A DNA stretch of 64,000 nt, taken from the NCBI RefSeq assembly GCF_029910235.1, contig NZ_CP112874.1, positions 4,454,501 through 4,518,500 of the forward strand, read 5' to 3'. Each line of letters opens with the position of its first letter. Positions within the stretch are counted from its first letter, which is position 1. Positions 57,762 through 64,000 of the stretch are shown piece by piece. The stretch is from Pseudanabaena galeata CCNP1313. Lineage in GTDB: Bacteria; Cyanobacteriota; Cyanobacteriia; Pseudanabaenales; Pseudanabaenaceae. The notes under the pieces were generated by a model, which was not told the DNA's origin, did no database searches, and saw nothing but the letters and a program-made list of their open reading frames with translations. The position numbers and the translations under genes are program-made.

Positions 57762-58397
57762 TCAGGAAGCTATTATACCTTGAGGAGTAGAACCTAGGGA
57801 AATTTCGTCGCCAAAGCTGACTTTTTTGGTAAATTGAAAGGCTCCTGCGATCGAACCCCACACCCGCTCATTGGTTACTATGTCATATCCACGATCAAGG
57901 CTGCTATAGGTATTTTCAGTCACTTCAAACTCAATCGAGAGGTAAGTATCAACACCCTTGCGATTAATGCAACATTTTTTCCCAGATTCGACAGCGCCTT
58001 TAAAAGTATGCCGATCGGCGCGATACACCCATTGCGTACAGCCTTCTAATTTGACGATCGCATTAATATCCAGCACCTTCAGCCGATCTTGATCGCGACT
58101 AGCACCAAAGAATTTTTCGGCTTCTGTGAGGCGATAGTTGATCATTTCAATGCGATCGTTTTGAAAGATCAGGTGTAAGACGGCTGTGCGATAGGGATGA
58201 TGTAGCTCATAGTCGTAAGCTTGTTCGAGAAATAGCCATACGCCTTCCTCCGTAATTGGGTTGGGCAAGGGACGAATACCAACGCGGATATGGGCAAAAA
58301 ATGGGGGGTTGTCGATCGCTTGTTCCCAATTACTATGATCGCCTGCTAGCCATTGAGCAAGGATATATACATCGTTGGGATGGGTAAGTACTGTCAT
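57762..58397 (-). CDS. cpcT: CpcT/CpeT-family phycobiliprotein lyase
   Basis: The 211-residue protein has the CpcT/CpeT pattern LAQWLAGDHSNWEQAIDNPP near 13-32, HIRVGIRPLP, FLEQAYDYELHHPYRTAVLHL and GCTQWVYRADRHTFKGAV. CpcT attaches phycocyanobilin to Cys153-type sites of beta-phycocyanin. Together with the CpcS-type gene 8 kb away it would cover both main bilin sites on phycocyanin. CpeT cannot be excluded without knowing whether phycoerythrin is present. Confidence 0.88.
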   Translation of the reverse strand: MTVLTHPNDVYILAQWLAGDHSNWEQAIDNPPFFAHIRVGIRPLPNPITEEGVWLFLEQAYDYELHHPYRTAVLHLIFQNDRIEMINYRLTEAEKFFGASRDQDRLKVLDINAIVKLEGCTQWVYRADRHTFKGAVESGKKCCINRKGVDTYLSIEFEVTENTYSSLDRGYDIVTNERVWGSIAGAFQFTKKVSFGDEISLGSTPQGIIAS

Positions 58398-58479
58398 AGA
58401 TTATTAAATTAAGATAATTAAACGAATTAAATATTAAGTAAAAGAGATGTGAATAGAGCTTAGGGTTCTGCAATTTATT

Positions 58480-58534
58480 AAGGAACCGATTTTTGATGGC
58501 GCGGCGAAGCCGCGCCATCAAAAATCGGTTCCTT
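58480..58534. repeat. 26-bp perfect palindrome, TTATTTTACGGTGAAG-tail family
   Basis: Arms 58480-58505 and 58509-58534 are exact inverses (GAA loop), followed by ATTTTACGGTGAAGCCCTTAG and preceded by CTTAGGGTTCTGCAATTTAT. The flanks also pair partly (CTTAGGG / CCCTTAG). Confidence 0.85.
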
Positions 58535-58537
58535 ATT

Positions 58538-58630
58538 TTACGGTGAAGCCCTTAGAGCAAGCACAATCAAAATAATTGATCCTGCTAATGATCCTAAAAG
58601 TGAGCCTTTGACACGAGTTAACTCTGGCAT
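58538..58630 (-). CDS. Possible 30-residue single-helix membrane peptide
   Basis: From ATG 58628-58630 the frame reads MPELTRVKGSLLGSLAGSII then LIVLALRASP and stops. A charged start followed by one hydrophobic helix resembles small cyanobacterial membrane subunits, but I cannot match it to a known one. The stop codon lies in the tail of the adjacent repeat, so the repeat may have trimmed a longer frame. There is no clear ribosome site. Confidence 0.25.
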   Translation of the reverse strand: MPELTRVKGSLLGSLAGSIILIVLALRASP

Positions 58631-58633
58631 CTT

Positions 58634-58668
58634 TATGTTGTGAGGTGGCTTTGCCGCTTCACAACATA
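58634..58668. repeat. Hairpin upstream of the desaturase gene, TTT loop
   Basis: The 16-bp arms 58634-58649 and 58653-58668 have one mismatch and the apex GGC-TTT-GCC. It lies 27 bases before the desaturase ATG and could affect its expression. Confidence 0.65.
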
Positions 58669-58694
58669 TTGGCTCTTAGCGATCGCAATTATAT

Positions 58695-59717
58695 ATGACC
58701 TACTCTGTGGGAATCCCTAAGTCTATGAAAACACAACAATTCTCAGACAAGGACAATTTTAAACTTGAGCAAACCGCTCCTTCTGTCGAAAAAGCAAAGC
58801 CCAAACTCACGCCCGAATTGCTTAAACAATTACATAGCCTCGATCAACATCCGCATCGTTTGCCCATTTTCATTGCGTTGTATATGGTGTCGGCATTGGC
58901 TGCCTATGAGTTAGTACAGGCGATCGCGACACCTTGGGTATATCTCCTCTGTTTTCCCTTGTATCTTTTGGCAGCAGCTTCTTTGCATGGTATTAGCCTG
59001 TTTACCCATGAGGGAGTGCATGGTGTACTTAGTCGCAATCTGCAATGGAATCGGTGGCTCAGTATTCTTTGTGCTTTACCCGTTGGGCAAAATTTTTCCG
59101 CTTATAAAGTCTTACATCTCAAGCATCATCAACACTTAGGTGTAGAGGGAGATCCCGATCATTACAAAAACTATACAAAATGGAACTGGTTAACCTTTTT
59201 GATGCATTGGGGAAGATTGATAATTGGTTATCCTGTCTATATTGTCGCGATTCCGATTCTTGGCTTTTGGCAGGGAAATCATAGCGATCGCCTATGGATT
59301 GCGATCGAAGTGGGCTTGTTGGGCTTACTCGTTACGGCAGTCATACTGTCACCGCTACCTCCAGCTTTGCTAATTCATGGTTGGCTAATTCCGATGCTGT
59401 GGATTAACACGATGGTGAATATTCGCGGCATGAGTCAGCACACACTGCTCGAACATGAAGCTGATTTAGTTCGCGGAACCCGCACGATTTTGACAGTTCC
59501 CTTAGTGAGATTCTTTATGTGTAATGAGAACTATCATCTAGAACATCATCTCTATCCAGCCGTGCCTTGGTATCATTTACCACGCCTACATCAAGAGTTG
59601 AAGTCAGATCTGCTCCAACAGGGCGCACCTTATATTCCTTCCTATTTTTCTTTTGTCCAAGATTTTGTCGCGGCAAGCTTACAGCGTCGGCAGGTCGGTT
59701 CTGTTGTGATTAATTGA
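58695..59717 (+). CDS. Membrane fatty-acid desaturase/hydroxylase family protein
   Basis: The 340-residue membrane protein has the three histidine clusters that hold two irons: HEGVH at 105-109, HLKHHQH at 141-147 and HLEHH at 281-285, with an extra His249. Two helical pairs surround the clusters. Members insert double bonds or hydroxyls into lipids, carotenoids or other hydrophobic chains using O2 and ferredoxin. It does not look like DesA, DesB, DesC or CrtR in its motifs. It lies 189 bases upstream of the three-gene oxidase/transferase operon on the same strand, so it may supply or modify the same product. Confidence 0.85.
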   Translation: MTYSVGIPKSMKTQQFSDKDNFKLEQTAPSVEKAKPKLTPELLKQLHSLDQHPHRLPIFIALYMVSALAAYELVQAIATPWVYLLCFPLYLLAAASLHGISLFTHEGVHGVLSRNLQWNRWLSILCALPVGQNFSAYKVLHLKHHQHLGVEGDPDHYKNYTKWNWLTFLMHWGRLIIGYPVYIVAIPILGFWQGNHSDRLWIAIEVGLLGLLVTAVILSPLPPALLIHGWLIPMLWINTMVNIRGMSQHTLLEHEADLVRGTRTILTVPLVRFFMCNENYHLEHHLYPAVPWYHLPRLHQELKSDLLQQGAPYIPSYFSFVQDFVAASLQRRQVGSVVIN

Positions 59718-59770
59718 TGTTACGTAGAACTCAGATGGTGAATCTCTTGCTAGTAGAGAAGCAGGGCAAC

Positions 59771-59830
59771 CACGGGGGGATTGCCCCTACCCCAAAATTC
59801 AAAGATTTCCGTAGGGGCTGTGCCCCCGTG
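59771..59830. repeat. Inverted repeat CACGGGGGGATTGCCCCTAC type
   Basis: CACGGGGGGATTGCCCCTAC (59771-59790) pairs imperfectly with GTAGGGGCTGTGCCCCCGTG (59811-59830). It lies between the desaturase and the oxidase genes. Repeats of this style are common in cyanobacterial gaps. Confidence 0.65.
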
Positions 59831-59906
59831 CCAGCCCCCAACCTATGCTATTGCAGGAATTCCTTCCATGTAACGTCAGTGATTAATTAAGTAGAGAGAG
59901 AAAAAG

Positions 59907-60641
59907 ATGCAAACTTTAATTAGAAAGCCGATCGCTAATCCTAGAATTCGGCACTATCCTGAACTGTCTATAGCAGAGTTGAGCAAATTACCATCTTTGC
60001 AGTCAGTAGTTTCACATGTAGCGGCAGTCTATGACTTTAATTACCATCCCTATATCCTTTGGATGGAAGATCCTCTGACCGATCGCGAGGCTTTTCGGCA
60101 AAGTCAAGTTCCCTTTCGATTTGCGGTGGAGTCATTCTCTCAGCCATTGGCGGCGGTATTAGCTAGGACAGCAACCCTAGAATCTCGCTTGCCTCTGCTT
60201 GCAAATATTACTGAAGAACATGGTCATGGCGATCGTTGGCGATCGCATAAATATACGTTTCAGCAGTATCTTCGCGCCTTGGGCGCAACCGATCGCGAAC
60301 TAGAGGCTCCCTGCACAATGCCAGTATTAGCCTTTAACCAATCGATTTTGACCTATTGCTTGATGCAGTCGGGTGAATCAGGCGCGGCGATGCTTGGCAT
60401 GATCGAGTATCTCTATGTCGGGATTAGCACAGCGATCGCTAGGACTTTGCAGCAACGTGGTTGGACGGCTGTTGGCAGTCAGTCCCACTATGCAGTGCAT
60501 GAGAAACTAGATACCGAACATGCCAGAGACTTGCTGCACTTAGCAGAAATGGGTTGGATTAATCCCTGTTCTCGTGAGCAAGTTGTCCAAGGATTAGCAC
60601 TGGGTGCTCACTATTTTTGGAGTTTGTATCGTGATTTGTAA
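59907..60641 (+). CDS. Haem-oxygenase-like diiron protein (HDO/TENA-like fold)
   Basis: The 244-residue protein has the helical haem-oxygenase-like pattern with a candidate diiron set: E104-x2-H107 in ITEEHGHGD, E167 in GMIEYLY, H198 in YAVHEK and D202-x2-H205 in LDTEHARD. UndA, BesC and SznF-type enzymes use such ligands to desaturate, hydroxylate or fragment fatty acids and amino acids with O2. The sequence does not look like haem oxygenase itself. A GAGAG purine run precedes the ATG. The next gene starts 11 bases before this one ends, so they are translationally linked. Substrate unknown. Confidence 0.75.
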   Translation: MQTLIRKPIANPRIRHYPELSIAELSKLPSLQSVVSHVAAVYDFNYHPYILWMEDPLTDREAFRQSQVPFRFAVESFSQPLAAVLARTATLESRLPLLANITEEHGHGDRWRSHKYTFQQYLRALGATDRELEAPCTMPVLAFNQSILTYCLMQSGESGAAMLGMIEYLYVGISTAIARTLQQRGWTAVGSQSHYAVHEKLDTEHARDLLHLAEMGWINPCSREQVVQGLALGAHYFWSLYRDL

Positions 60642-61725
60642 CTTGAAGGCTAGCCCCGTCTCAGAAATTGCATTCTCACAAGTACGCGAAGATCCTTGCA
60701 TTGAGTTACGGGTAGTCCAAGAACTAGCCAAGCATCAGCGACCACTGAGAATTCTTTTAGTGGCTTCAGGTGGTTGTACTGCCCTCAGTTTATTGACTAG
60801 CCCTGCGATCGCCAAAATCGAAGCCATAGATCTCAATCCCGCCCAACTGCATCTTGTGGAATTGCGCCGACAAGCCCTATTGCATCTGTCTATAGCTGAA
60901 CAATTACGATTGATTGGCGCAGATCAAGTTGCTAGCGATCGAGATCGCCTTAGCATCTATGCCAACTTACGCACCTATTTACCGCAACCCACCCAAGCAT
61001 TTTGGGATGCTAGACAGGAGCAAATCGCCTTTGGGGTCAATCGAGTCGGACGATTTGAGCAGCTATTTCGCGAACTTGCTGCAAAATTTGCTCAGCTTGG
61101 GATTGCTCCTTTAAAAGAACCCTTAACTGTGATTCAGCATCCGCAATGGCGCAATCTGTTTGAGCAGGTATTTGAACGTGAGAGGCTTGTCCAAACTTTT
61201 GGGGAAGCGGCGGTTAACTATTCAATGGATCGCAGTTTTGGCGAACATTTTGCCGATGTATTTGCCCAAGCATTACAGCGCTTTCATCCCAATGAGAATT
61301 ATTTTTTGACCCAAGTCTGGGGCGATCGCTACACCGATGATCTTGGAGGCGAAGGATTGCCTCTCTATCTCCAAGACTCTGCTCAGAAGGATATTCGTGC
61401 TTTAGGTGTAGAGAGATTGCAATTACATCAGGGTGCTTTTGTCGATCGCCTTCAGCAACTTGCCGAAGTGGAAAAATTCGATTTGATTCAGTTTTCTAAT
61501 ATTTCCGACTGGATGCCTTTGAGCGATCTCCATCAAATGCTGACGGATGCGATCGCTTGCTTGAAATCAGGAGGAGCAATCATTGGGCGGCGACTCAATG
61601 GTGATCATCATTTAGCCGCAATTATGGCGAAACATATAGCTGTTGATCACCATCTTAGTCAGGAATTATTAGCAAGCGATCGCTCATTTTTCTATCGTGA
61701 AGTCGTGGTAGGTTTTCGGTCATGA
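60631..61725 (+). CDS. DUF3419 (BtaA-like) aminocarboxypropyl transferase
   Basis: The 364-residue protein has the SAM-binding start ILLVASGGCTALSLLTS followed by IEAIDLNPAQLHLVELRRQAL and the late motif DLIQFSNISDWM, all typical of DUF3419. BtaA, the known member, moves the 3-amino-3-carboxypropyl group of SAM to diacylglycerol for betaine lipids. BtaB, the methyltransferase partner, is absent here. I chose GTG 60631, eight bases after GGAG and overlapping the oxidase gene by 11 bases; a start 27 bases earlier is less likely. Its stop overlaps the next ATG by four bases. Confidence 0.78.
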   Translation: MICNLKASPVSEIAFSQVREDPCIELRVVQELAKHQRPLRILLVASGGCTALSLLTSPAIAKIEAIDLNPAQLHLVELRRQALLHLSIAEQLRLIGADQVASDRDRLSIYANLRTYLPQPTQAFWDARQEQIAFGVNRVGRFEQLFRELAAKFAQLGIAPLKEPLTVIQHPQWRNLFEQVFERERLVQTFGEAAVNYSMDRSFGEHFADVFAQALQRFHPNENYFLTQVWGDRYTDDLGGEGLPLYLQDSAQKDIRALGVERLQLHQGAFVDRLQQLAEVEKFDLIQFSNISDWMPLSDLHQMLTDAIACLKSGGAIIGRRLNGDHHLAAIMAKHIAVDHHLSQELLASDRSFFYREVVVGFRS

Positions 61726-62525
61726 AATTTCATCGGATTGAATTTGCCGAGCGTTCTATATTTCAAGTCGGCATTGAGGCGATTGAACAGACTGCGTTTT
61801 ATCCATTAGGAAATGATTCTTTTCAAATTGATCATGGTGATAACTACTTTGCCTTCTTTGATCGCCTTGGCGATGTCAGTTATTTTGTTGCCTTAGATGG
61901 TGAGAGGGTTGCCGCAGTTGGCGCAGGTATCCTTCGAGAAGTGCCTGATTGTCAAGGAGAACCATTGCGTTTAGCTTGGTATTTATGCGATTTAAAAGTA
62001 CATCCAGACTATCAAAGACAACATCTTTCGATGAGGCTCCTGCATTATGCTTTACAGTCCTGTGTGAGTAAATGCGATCGCGGCTATACGATTTCGATGA
62101 ACGCCAGCGATGGCAAGCCCAATCGGTTGGTGCGTATTTATGAGAAGTTTAACCTTTTGCGATTCCGATGCTCATCAATATTAGGAATCTACAGCGTAGA
62201 TGCGGAAGTAATGCGATCGCTGGAACCGATACTCATGAAATATCGTGGCAAGATTTCCTATTTATCTCTACAAGGAATTAAGGACTTAAAACTCCAAAGT
62301 AATGGGAAAATGCTGCCATTGCTGCATGTGCAGTGGGGCGAAAACATGCCCATAGGGATTGAAACTCCACTAGCTGGATATAGTCATATGTTTTGTGTGC
62401 CTAATGGTGATGAATTAGCGATCGCGCTTCAGTCAAAAGGGATTTCCCCCAAGGCGACAGCTAGTTTGGTCAGTCATGGGATGGATCAAAGTGATTGGCG
62501 ATTTATCTTAACTAGCGATATTTAA
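61722..62525 (+). CDS. GNAT-family N-acyltransferase with C-terminal extension
   Basis: The 267-residue protein has a GNAT fold at about 45-160, with the acyl-CoA motif LCDLKVHPDYQRQHLSMRLL (R/Q-x-x-G/S-like loop) and the later RIYEKFNLLRFR. The C-terminal 100 residues are a separate unknown part. The ATG shares ATGA with the DUF3419 stop, so translation is coupled. In this operon it may acylate the amino group introduced by the DUF3419 enzyme; that is inference. Confidence 0.8.
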   Translation: MKFHRIEFAERSIFQVGIEAIEQTAFYPLGNDSFQIDHGDNYFAFFDRLGDVSYFVALDGERVAAVGAGILREVPDCQGEPLRLAWYLCDLKVHPDYQRQHLSMRLLHYALQSCVSKCDRGYTISMNASDGKPNRLVRIYEKFNLLRFRCSSILGIYSVDAEVMRSLEPILMKYRGKISYLSLQGIKDLKLQSNGKMLPLLHVQWGENMPIGIETPLAGYSHMFCVPNGDELAIALQSKGISPKATASLVSHGMDQSDWRFILTSDI

Positions 62526-62536
62526 CAGCACAAACA

Positions 62537-63844
62537 TTAGCAATCTAAAGTATTTTCTAGTTCCCAAGGACTAATGCGAGTACTGAAATCATTCCATTCG
62601 CGTTGCTTTAACTTTATATAGGATTGCACAAACTCTGAGCCTAAAGACTCTGGCAAAATCGTATTTGCTTGCAAACATCGCAGCGCATCTAAAAGATTAG
62701 CTGGCAACTGCTTCACCGTGCCAAAGGGAAGCGGATCGGTGTAGGAATTATTGTCATAGCGTTGACCTGCTTCGCGTTGGTGTTTGATGCCATCGAGACC
62801 ACTGGCGATGAGGGCAGCAGGGAGGAGATAGGGATTAGCGGCTCCATCGGCGAGACGGAACTCAAAGCGACCTGCTTCGGGAATGCGGATCATGTGGGTG
62901 CGATTGTTGCCTGTGTAGCTGATTGTGTTGGGTGACCATGTTGCGCCAGAGTTAGTGACGGGGGCATTAATCCGCTTGTAGGAATTGACGGTGGGATTGG
63001 TGAAGGCACAGACGGATTCGGCGGAATGCAATACGCCACCGATAAATTGATAGGCTAAGCTCGATAAACCGAGTTCTCCTTTTGCGTCGTCAAAGAGATT
63101 CGTATTTCCCTCTAAATCCCAAATGGAGAGATGGGTATGACAGCCGTTGCCCGTTAGATGTGGGAATGGTTTGGGCATGAAGGTGGCGCGGAAACCGTAC
63201 TTTTCAGCGATCGCCTTAACCATATATTTAAAAAAGGCATGGCGATCGGCTGTGACCAAAGCATCGGCATAAGTCCAGTTCATCTCAAATTGACCATTCG
63301 CATCTTCATGATCGTTCTGATAGGCTCCCCAACCCATCTCTAACATGGCATCGCAGATTTCGGCAATGATATCGAAGCGGCGCATCAGGGCTTGTTGATC
63401 GTAACAGGGCTTGCTAGCGCGATCGCTTAAATCAGAAATATCCGTACCATCAGCAGAGAGTAGGAAATATTCGCATTCCACACCAGTTTTGACGCGATAA
63501 CCGAGGGCTTCGGCTTGACTGAGGGCTTGCTTGAGAACATAACGCGGGGCTTGTTTGACAGGTTCGCCATTCATGTAGAGATCGGCGGGCATCCAGCCAA
63601 TTTCGGGTTGCCAAGGTAAGGGGAAAAGACTATGGCGATCGGGAATAGCGAAGATATCGGGATCGGCGGGTGTCATGTCAAGCCATGTGGCAAATCCTGC
63701 AAATCCTGCGCCATTGGCTTCCATCGAGTCGATCGCTGCGGTTGGCACTAATTTAGCGCGTTGCACGCCAAAGAGGTCAGTGAAGGAAATGAGAAAGTAG
63801 CGAATCCCTTTTTCTTGAGCAATTTCCGATAGAGCCTTAGTCAT
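62537..63844 (-). CDS. glnT: GlnT-type (type III annotated) glutamine synthetase
   Basis: The 435-residue protein starts at ATG 63842-63844 (MTKALSEIAQEKGIRYFLIS). It has the GS active-site motifs VECEYF, NDHEDANGQFEMNW, GNGCHTHLSIWD, the NRTHMIRIP ATP/glutamate region and GRFEFRLADGAANPY, and ends TPWELENTLDC-like. It resembles the GlnT branch, not cyanobacterial GlnA (type I) or the large GlnN. Some relatives ligate amines rather than ammonia. It converges on the oxidase/transferase operon, 11 bases apart, with no hairpin between. Confidence 0.9.
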   Translation of the reverse strand: MTKALSEIAQEKGIRYFLISFTDLFGVQRAKLVPTAAIDSMEANGAGFAGFATWLDMTPADPDIFAIPDRHSLFPLPWQPEIGWMPADLYMNGEPVKQAPRYVLKQALSQAEALGYRVKTGVECEYFLLSADGTDISDLSDRASKPCYDQQALMRRFDIIAEICDAMLEMGWGAYQNDHEDANGQFEMNWTYADALVTADRHAFFKYMVKAIAEKYGFRATFMPKPFPHLTGNGCHTHLSIWDLEGNTNLFDDAKGELGLSSLAYQFIGGVLHSAESVCAFTNPTVNSYKRINAPVTNSGATWSPNTISYTGNNRTHMIRIPEAGRFEFRLADGAANPYLLPAALIASGLDGIKHQREAGQRYDNNSYTDPLPFGTVKQLPANLLDALRCLQANTILPESLGSEFVQSYIKLKQREWNDFSTRISPWELENTLDC

Positions 63845-63929
63845 AATCCCGTAATCACAATGTTTATCTCTCAGCAAACGGGATTATCGCTCAAATTAAA
63901 AAGCAGTCTAGTATCAATCTTGTCAATAT

Positions 63930-64000
63930 TCACCAAGTCTTTGCTACAAAACTCTGATCGTTGACGATCGCCACCGTATCTCCTGAAGGTTTAATCAGAA
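63930..64000 (-). CDS. C-terminal end of a leftward gene
   Basis: A frame entering from the right edge reads LIKPSGDTVAIVNDQSFVAK then TW and stops at TGA 63930-63932. The codons look coding and include a HIP1-like GCGATCG. Only 23 codons are visible, too few to name the protein. It would precede glnT in the same direction by 85 bases. Confidence 0.4.
   Translation of the reverse strand, partial: LIKPSGDTVAIVNDQSFVAKTW

Noticed and set aside
586-58534. All hairpins as plain Rho-independent terminators
   Set aside because: Some are, but several lie in divergent gaps or upstream of genes, many lack a proper T tract beyond the stem, and families have conserved flanks.
59907-60641. Calling the diiron-like protein haem oxygenase (ho1) or TenA
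   Set aside because: It lacks the proximal-His haem-binding context of HO and the thiaminase motifs; the E-x2-H and D-x2-H pattern fits the HDO group better.
60631-61725. Calling the DUF3419 gene btaA
   Set aside because: BtaB is not adjacent and the gene context differs from betaine-lipid loci, so the acceptor may not be diacylglycerol.

Overview
The window is chromosomal DNA of a cyanobacterium. Evidence: the octamer GCGATCGC (HIP1) is scattered through almost every gene; there are two phycobilin-attachment enzymes (CpcS/CpeS and CpcT/CpeT types), the high-light/nutrient-stress kinase NblS (Hik33), a fused pantothenate synthetase-cytidylate kinase, a TMEM165/GDT1-type manganese exporter, an SLH-OprB porin and a GlnT-type glutamine synthetase. 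The intergenic hairpin style makes me think of the Pseudanabaena group, but that is a guess. There is no rRNA, CRISPR array, prophage or intact transposase; one tRNA (Glu, UUC) is present.

Layout. 0-6 kb: end of a coiled-coil gene, a Ser/Thr kinase downstream of a GAF/degenerate-Hpt protein, an unknown conserved protein and a Uma2 nuclease. 6-10.5 kb: a leftward run panC/cmk > lptA > lptB > lptF/G, so LPS export is coupled to CoA and CMP supply. 11-18 kb: RlpA, a three-cysteine LarE, a membrane-anchored unknown and, divergent from it, nblS. 17.9-21.9 kb: an accessory island of Uma2, an Rpn-type tail, a broken antitoxin, two HIP1-free unknowns, a YefM antitoxin whose YoeB toxin has been reduced to 22 codons, an orphan LivG-like ATPase and an intact RelE module. 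22-36 kb: mostly single housekeeping genes (DUF3326, flavin reductase, MFS, TerC, gcvH, GDT1, a large sensor kinase, glcD, dapB, tRNA-Glu). 36.9-48.3 kb: an atypical response regulator, then a leftward series (porin, cupin, SDR, AEC transporter, 2-hydroxyacid dehydrogenase, HAD, sugar-type binding lipoprotein, hybrid kinase) that looks like a sensing/uptake/metabolic group. 48-58 kb: pentapeptide protein, cpcS-type lyase, glutaminase, acpP-fabF, Rieske protein, tethered LivK-like protein, HTH protein, purD, cpcT-type lyase.

58.7-62.5 kb holds the best candidate for an undescribed pathway: a membrane desaturase followed by three overlapping genes for a haem-oxygenase-like diiron protein, a DUF3419/BtaA-like aminocarboxypropyl transferase and a GNAT acyltransferase. 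A glutamine synthetase of the GlnT type converges on them.

The second remarkable layer is not protein. Most gene-free gaps carry one or more long, near-perfect inverted repeats of about 14-32 bp arms. Nearly all share one geometry: a three-base loop closed by GC pairs (GC-NNN-GC, most often GCGAAGC/GCTTCGC, GCAAAGC/GCTTTGC or GCTTAGC). Many overlap stop codons and have A/T-rich outer arms, so they probably act as bidirectional terminators. Several belong to dispersed families with conserved flanks, nested insertions and compensatory base changes, so they look mobile or copied.
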